A program made the translations under genes and the position numbers. Below are positions 61,101 through 64,000 of a stretch of DNA of 64,000 bases, piece by piece; the stretch's first letter is position 1, and every line of letters starts with the position of its first letter. The DNA comes from Tamarix chinensis (Eukaryota; Streptophyta; Magnoliopsida; Caryophyllales; Tamaricaceae). The stretch spans positions 71,097,638 to 71,161,637 of the forward strand of contig CM060177.1 of the NCBI GenBank assembly GCA_030549775.1, written 5' to 3'. A model generated the notes under the pieces. That model had not been told where the DNA came from. It did no database searches and saw nothing but the letters and a program-made list of their open reading frames with translations.

Positions 61101-64000
61101 ATTTAAATATCACACTAGATATTCTTTCTATTCTTTCTTTATTTCCTCTCTCCAAAATTTCCTAATCCTAAAAACTCTTAGTTCACATTAAATAAACTTA
61201 TCCTCAAAGTTTCATTGATTCTAGATAATTAAAAATGTAATTTCAAGGCATAAAATATGATAAAAGCTATCTAAAATAAAAATAGTGCTACCATCAAAAC
61301 AGTTATTTACTATTTTTAAAAATGGCTACAAGACTATGAAAAATCCAATGAAGAAAAATATGATTGATTTAGAATGATCCATGTGAGGTTGAATGGAAAA
61401 AAGAGGCTCAAGAGATCACATAGAACTAATGTGTGTCGGAATAGGGAGTTATTAAATATTTAAATGCTCAATGATGTTGAAATTAAGTAGTAGAAGATTC
61501 AAAAGTGACGTATTGATGATGAAGATATTGTAACAAGGTAGGATAATGATGATGATCATTCGAATATGGTGATGATGACTTGATGATGATTTCATGAGAT
61601 GATGATGATTATTATTATTCAATAATGATGTGATAATGAAGATGATGATTCTACAGTTAGGGCTTAATGATAAAGGTGTCGTGCGTTAGGGTTTAGTTTT
61701 GAAAATAAGGGTTAGGGTTTTTCAAATTTGGGCTTTTCTTTTGGGATGTGTTTGGACGATGAATATGGATATAAAGGCATGGGTTATGGAGATTTTAAAA
61801 GATAGTACTTAATCTCTAATTCACGTAGATGAAGAGATTAAGGATTTCAAGATTAATCGTTCACACAGATTCAATTAAACTTTAGATGAACTCACATAGA
61901 ATTTAATACTTGCAATTTGCATTCAACTTCAATTAAATCTTTACCTATCTCCTATCATGGGTTATATGTATTTATATAGCCAAGGCTACTGATTACAAGA
62001 TACTAACTAAAAAGCATAATTCTTCAAAACATACCGAGCTAAAAGATGCTAGAATGTAGAATATGCTAAAAGATACAAGAGTATAGAATGTGTTTTAAAA
62101 AGGTAGATTTATGCTAATTTATTCTCTAGCTAATTTTTAACACTACTAATTAATGAATTAATTAAATAAATCAACTGATATGCAAGTCCAAGCTGGATAT
62201 TATGTATCGCATGCATGTAGCCACACCCACCATGCATGTCTTGCACATGCATGTATATGCCTAGTAGCTTGCATGGTACGTTTTATCTATTAATAGAAGA
62301 ATAAACATCCATTTGTATTCAATTTTATGGGAGATTATTTCTAAATAATGAATGCCAATTCTTAAGTATTTACTCCTGCATCAAGAACTAAGGTGTCATC
62401 AAGGATATGAATAGTGGATCCAAATGTTTCTAAAATGTAACTAAGGTTTTTGTTTTCCTCAAAATATGCAATAAATCATTAAATAACATAACTCCTACAT
62501 TTATATAACATTTAATATATTTTATTTCTTAACCCATATTTTTAGCTATTTTAGCTATCCAACATCTCTCAAATCTTTTCAATTCCCTTATATTTAGATA
62601 TCTTAACTTCTTTTTGAGTCTCCTAGTCATAATTAAAATTATATAAAACTTCAGATGAAAAAATAAGATTGACATTCCATTTCATGTTTTTTTACTCCTT
62701 CTCTTATGCACTAATTTATCCCATTCAGTTATATAAAAATTATGAAATTTATTCTCATTTTTCTACTTTAAAAATTAATTAAAAATCTTTTACCTTTAGT
62801 TTTTATTAGTATTCAACATTTTTTTGACATAATCATTTATCAAATCTTACTTTTATTTAGCTTAAACTTATGTTACTTCTATGATACCTAATATAATCAA
62901 TCGATTCATTCTTAGATATAATCTTAGAAATTTATTTAGTTTAGCATACCCTCATTGATATGACTCGTACTTGGCAGATGTAATGCTAAGGAATAGTCCT
63001 TAATGTTTCCTAATCATTTTTGGACAATTATCATTCTAAGACTAGTAACTTATTCTAAATGGCCCCCTTAATTTTCTACCTTACCCAAATCTATATAACC
63101 TTCTTCCTCACATGATATTGATTTTGATATTACCTCCATACAAGGCACCTTTGCTCCATTTTCTAAGTAAATATTCCTTCATTTATTACTTGTCATAATC
63201 ACTAACTTTGTGAGTTTCTACTTATATATCTATCTTGTAGGCCCACTTTTTTTCCATTCTTTTATGCATGCCACATCAATTTTCTCATATTATCTTTATT
63301 CTCATGAGATTTTCATTCATTTCCCATTTCCTTCTTCATATCATTTGAACCATGCAACCCCTTTACCCTCTATATGTTTATATTTATGTGGCCCTAAATA
63401 TTTTTTTTACTATAATTGGTGCGCAAGTTAGTTATAAATTCCTCCTGACATACCTATATTAATTATATCCTACACTTTCATATGTATGTGTTGCATGTGT
63501 GATTTTGATTATTAACCAACCCACTTCTTTTCTTATTCTCCTTGCTTAAGTAGCATTCAACTTCTTATCCCTTCAATTAAGCTTTTCAAACCGTTGGTTC
63601 TTTTTTTTTTGTAAAGTAATTAGATTTGATTACTATAAAAAGTGGCATGAATTAACCAAAATTTCAAAGGAAAGAAAGATCCAAGAAATAAATATTGTTA
63701 AAAGTGGAAGAAATCAACCATCAAAATTGACTTATGGAATCTATCATTAGCTTGCATTTAGCTATTCTCTAAGATACAACACGAAAAAGATGATTTAGGA
63801 TTATCTCATTAGAGGATTTCAATCCTTGAAAAATCCCAACATTTATCTCCCTAAAAACATGGTAAGGAAATGCAATAAATAATATCTTCAAAGTAAAAGT
63901 ATTCTCTTTGGGTATTCTCCTTGATTGTGTTGACCATTTTAATTCGGTAGGCCAAGATTGGGGAATATTACCCCATTGCATCTTGCTTAGGATCTTATTC
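58141..64000. other. AT-rich degraded repeat DNA, no gene recognised
   Basis: About 5.9 kb with only short open frames (for example 59314-59541, 59514-59699, 63210-63431, 63769-63981), none with a family motif. Small features are a CA run (about 58780-58795), a GATGAT tract (61500-61650), a TATATAAATA promoter-like site on the minus strand (about 61968-61980) and a CATGCATG cluster (62205-62275). It is probably the remains of LTR elements older than those to the left. Confidence 0.5.

Overview
The window looks like an AT-rich plant nuclear genome, and almost all of it is transposable elements inserted into one another. I find no intact host gene, tRNA, rRNA or CRISPR array. Plant signs are: a Ty1/copia element primed from initiator tRNA-Met; Ty3/gypsy chromovirus pol with a chromodomain-like C-terminus; a CACTA (En/Spm) transposon with the tnp2, DUF4218 and DUF4216 layout and CACTACAAGAAAA-type end; and plant-style TATA boxes and splice signals. 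The species cannot be named from the sequence alone.

The dominant component is one family of very long LTR-like units of 4.6-5.0 kb. They begin TGTAATCCCCC, TGAAATACCCC or TGCAATACCCC and end GGGGTGTTACA. Three copies are complete and flanked by perfect 5-bp target duplications: 6461-11092 (AGAAT), 30645-35598 (TATTA) and 36410-41427 (TAGCA). Each lies alone without coding DNA, so they are best read as solo LTRs. Partial copies lie at 1-2367, 2368-3340, 3341-6460 plus 11098-12081, 20643-23600, 45177-46080, 46081-53173 and 56351-57370 onward. Some units have a TATA box about 0.85-1 kb from the start. A GC-rich, pyrimidine-rich leader follows, then a TTA/ATT microsatellite zone and a short exon-like segment flanked by AG and GTAAGG. 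Next come a tandem array of about 207-223 bp repeats, a conserved 3' splice-like site, and nested hairpins running to the LTR end.

Layout: 1-12081 is a nest of giant LTR units. 12082-20642 is a decayed CACTA element on the minus strand (tnp2 pseudogene 13879-17541, right TIR 20630-20642); its left end is not visible. 20643-23600 is another giant LTR unit. About 23601-44527 is one Ty3/gypsy chromovirus on the minus strand, broken up by a Ty1/copia element (25383-30455) and two giant LTR units. 44528-45176 is a copia gag remnant. 45177-53173 is a chimeric nest of giant LTR units. 53174-57370 holds two more LTR-like regions, and 57371-64000 is degraded AT-rich repeat in which I recognise no gene.

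The most interesting material is inside the giant LTR family. It shows a gene-like exon/intron layout in an LTR, arrays whose subunits carry a CCGGT-NN-ACCGG dyad plus a covarying hairpin, and RNA stems near the LTR end that are preserved by compensatory or G-U changes. Three independent nested insertions also hit the identical ATAAT site within the arrays.
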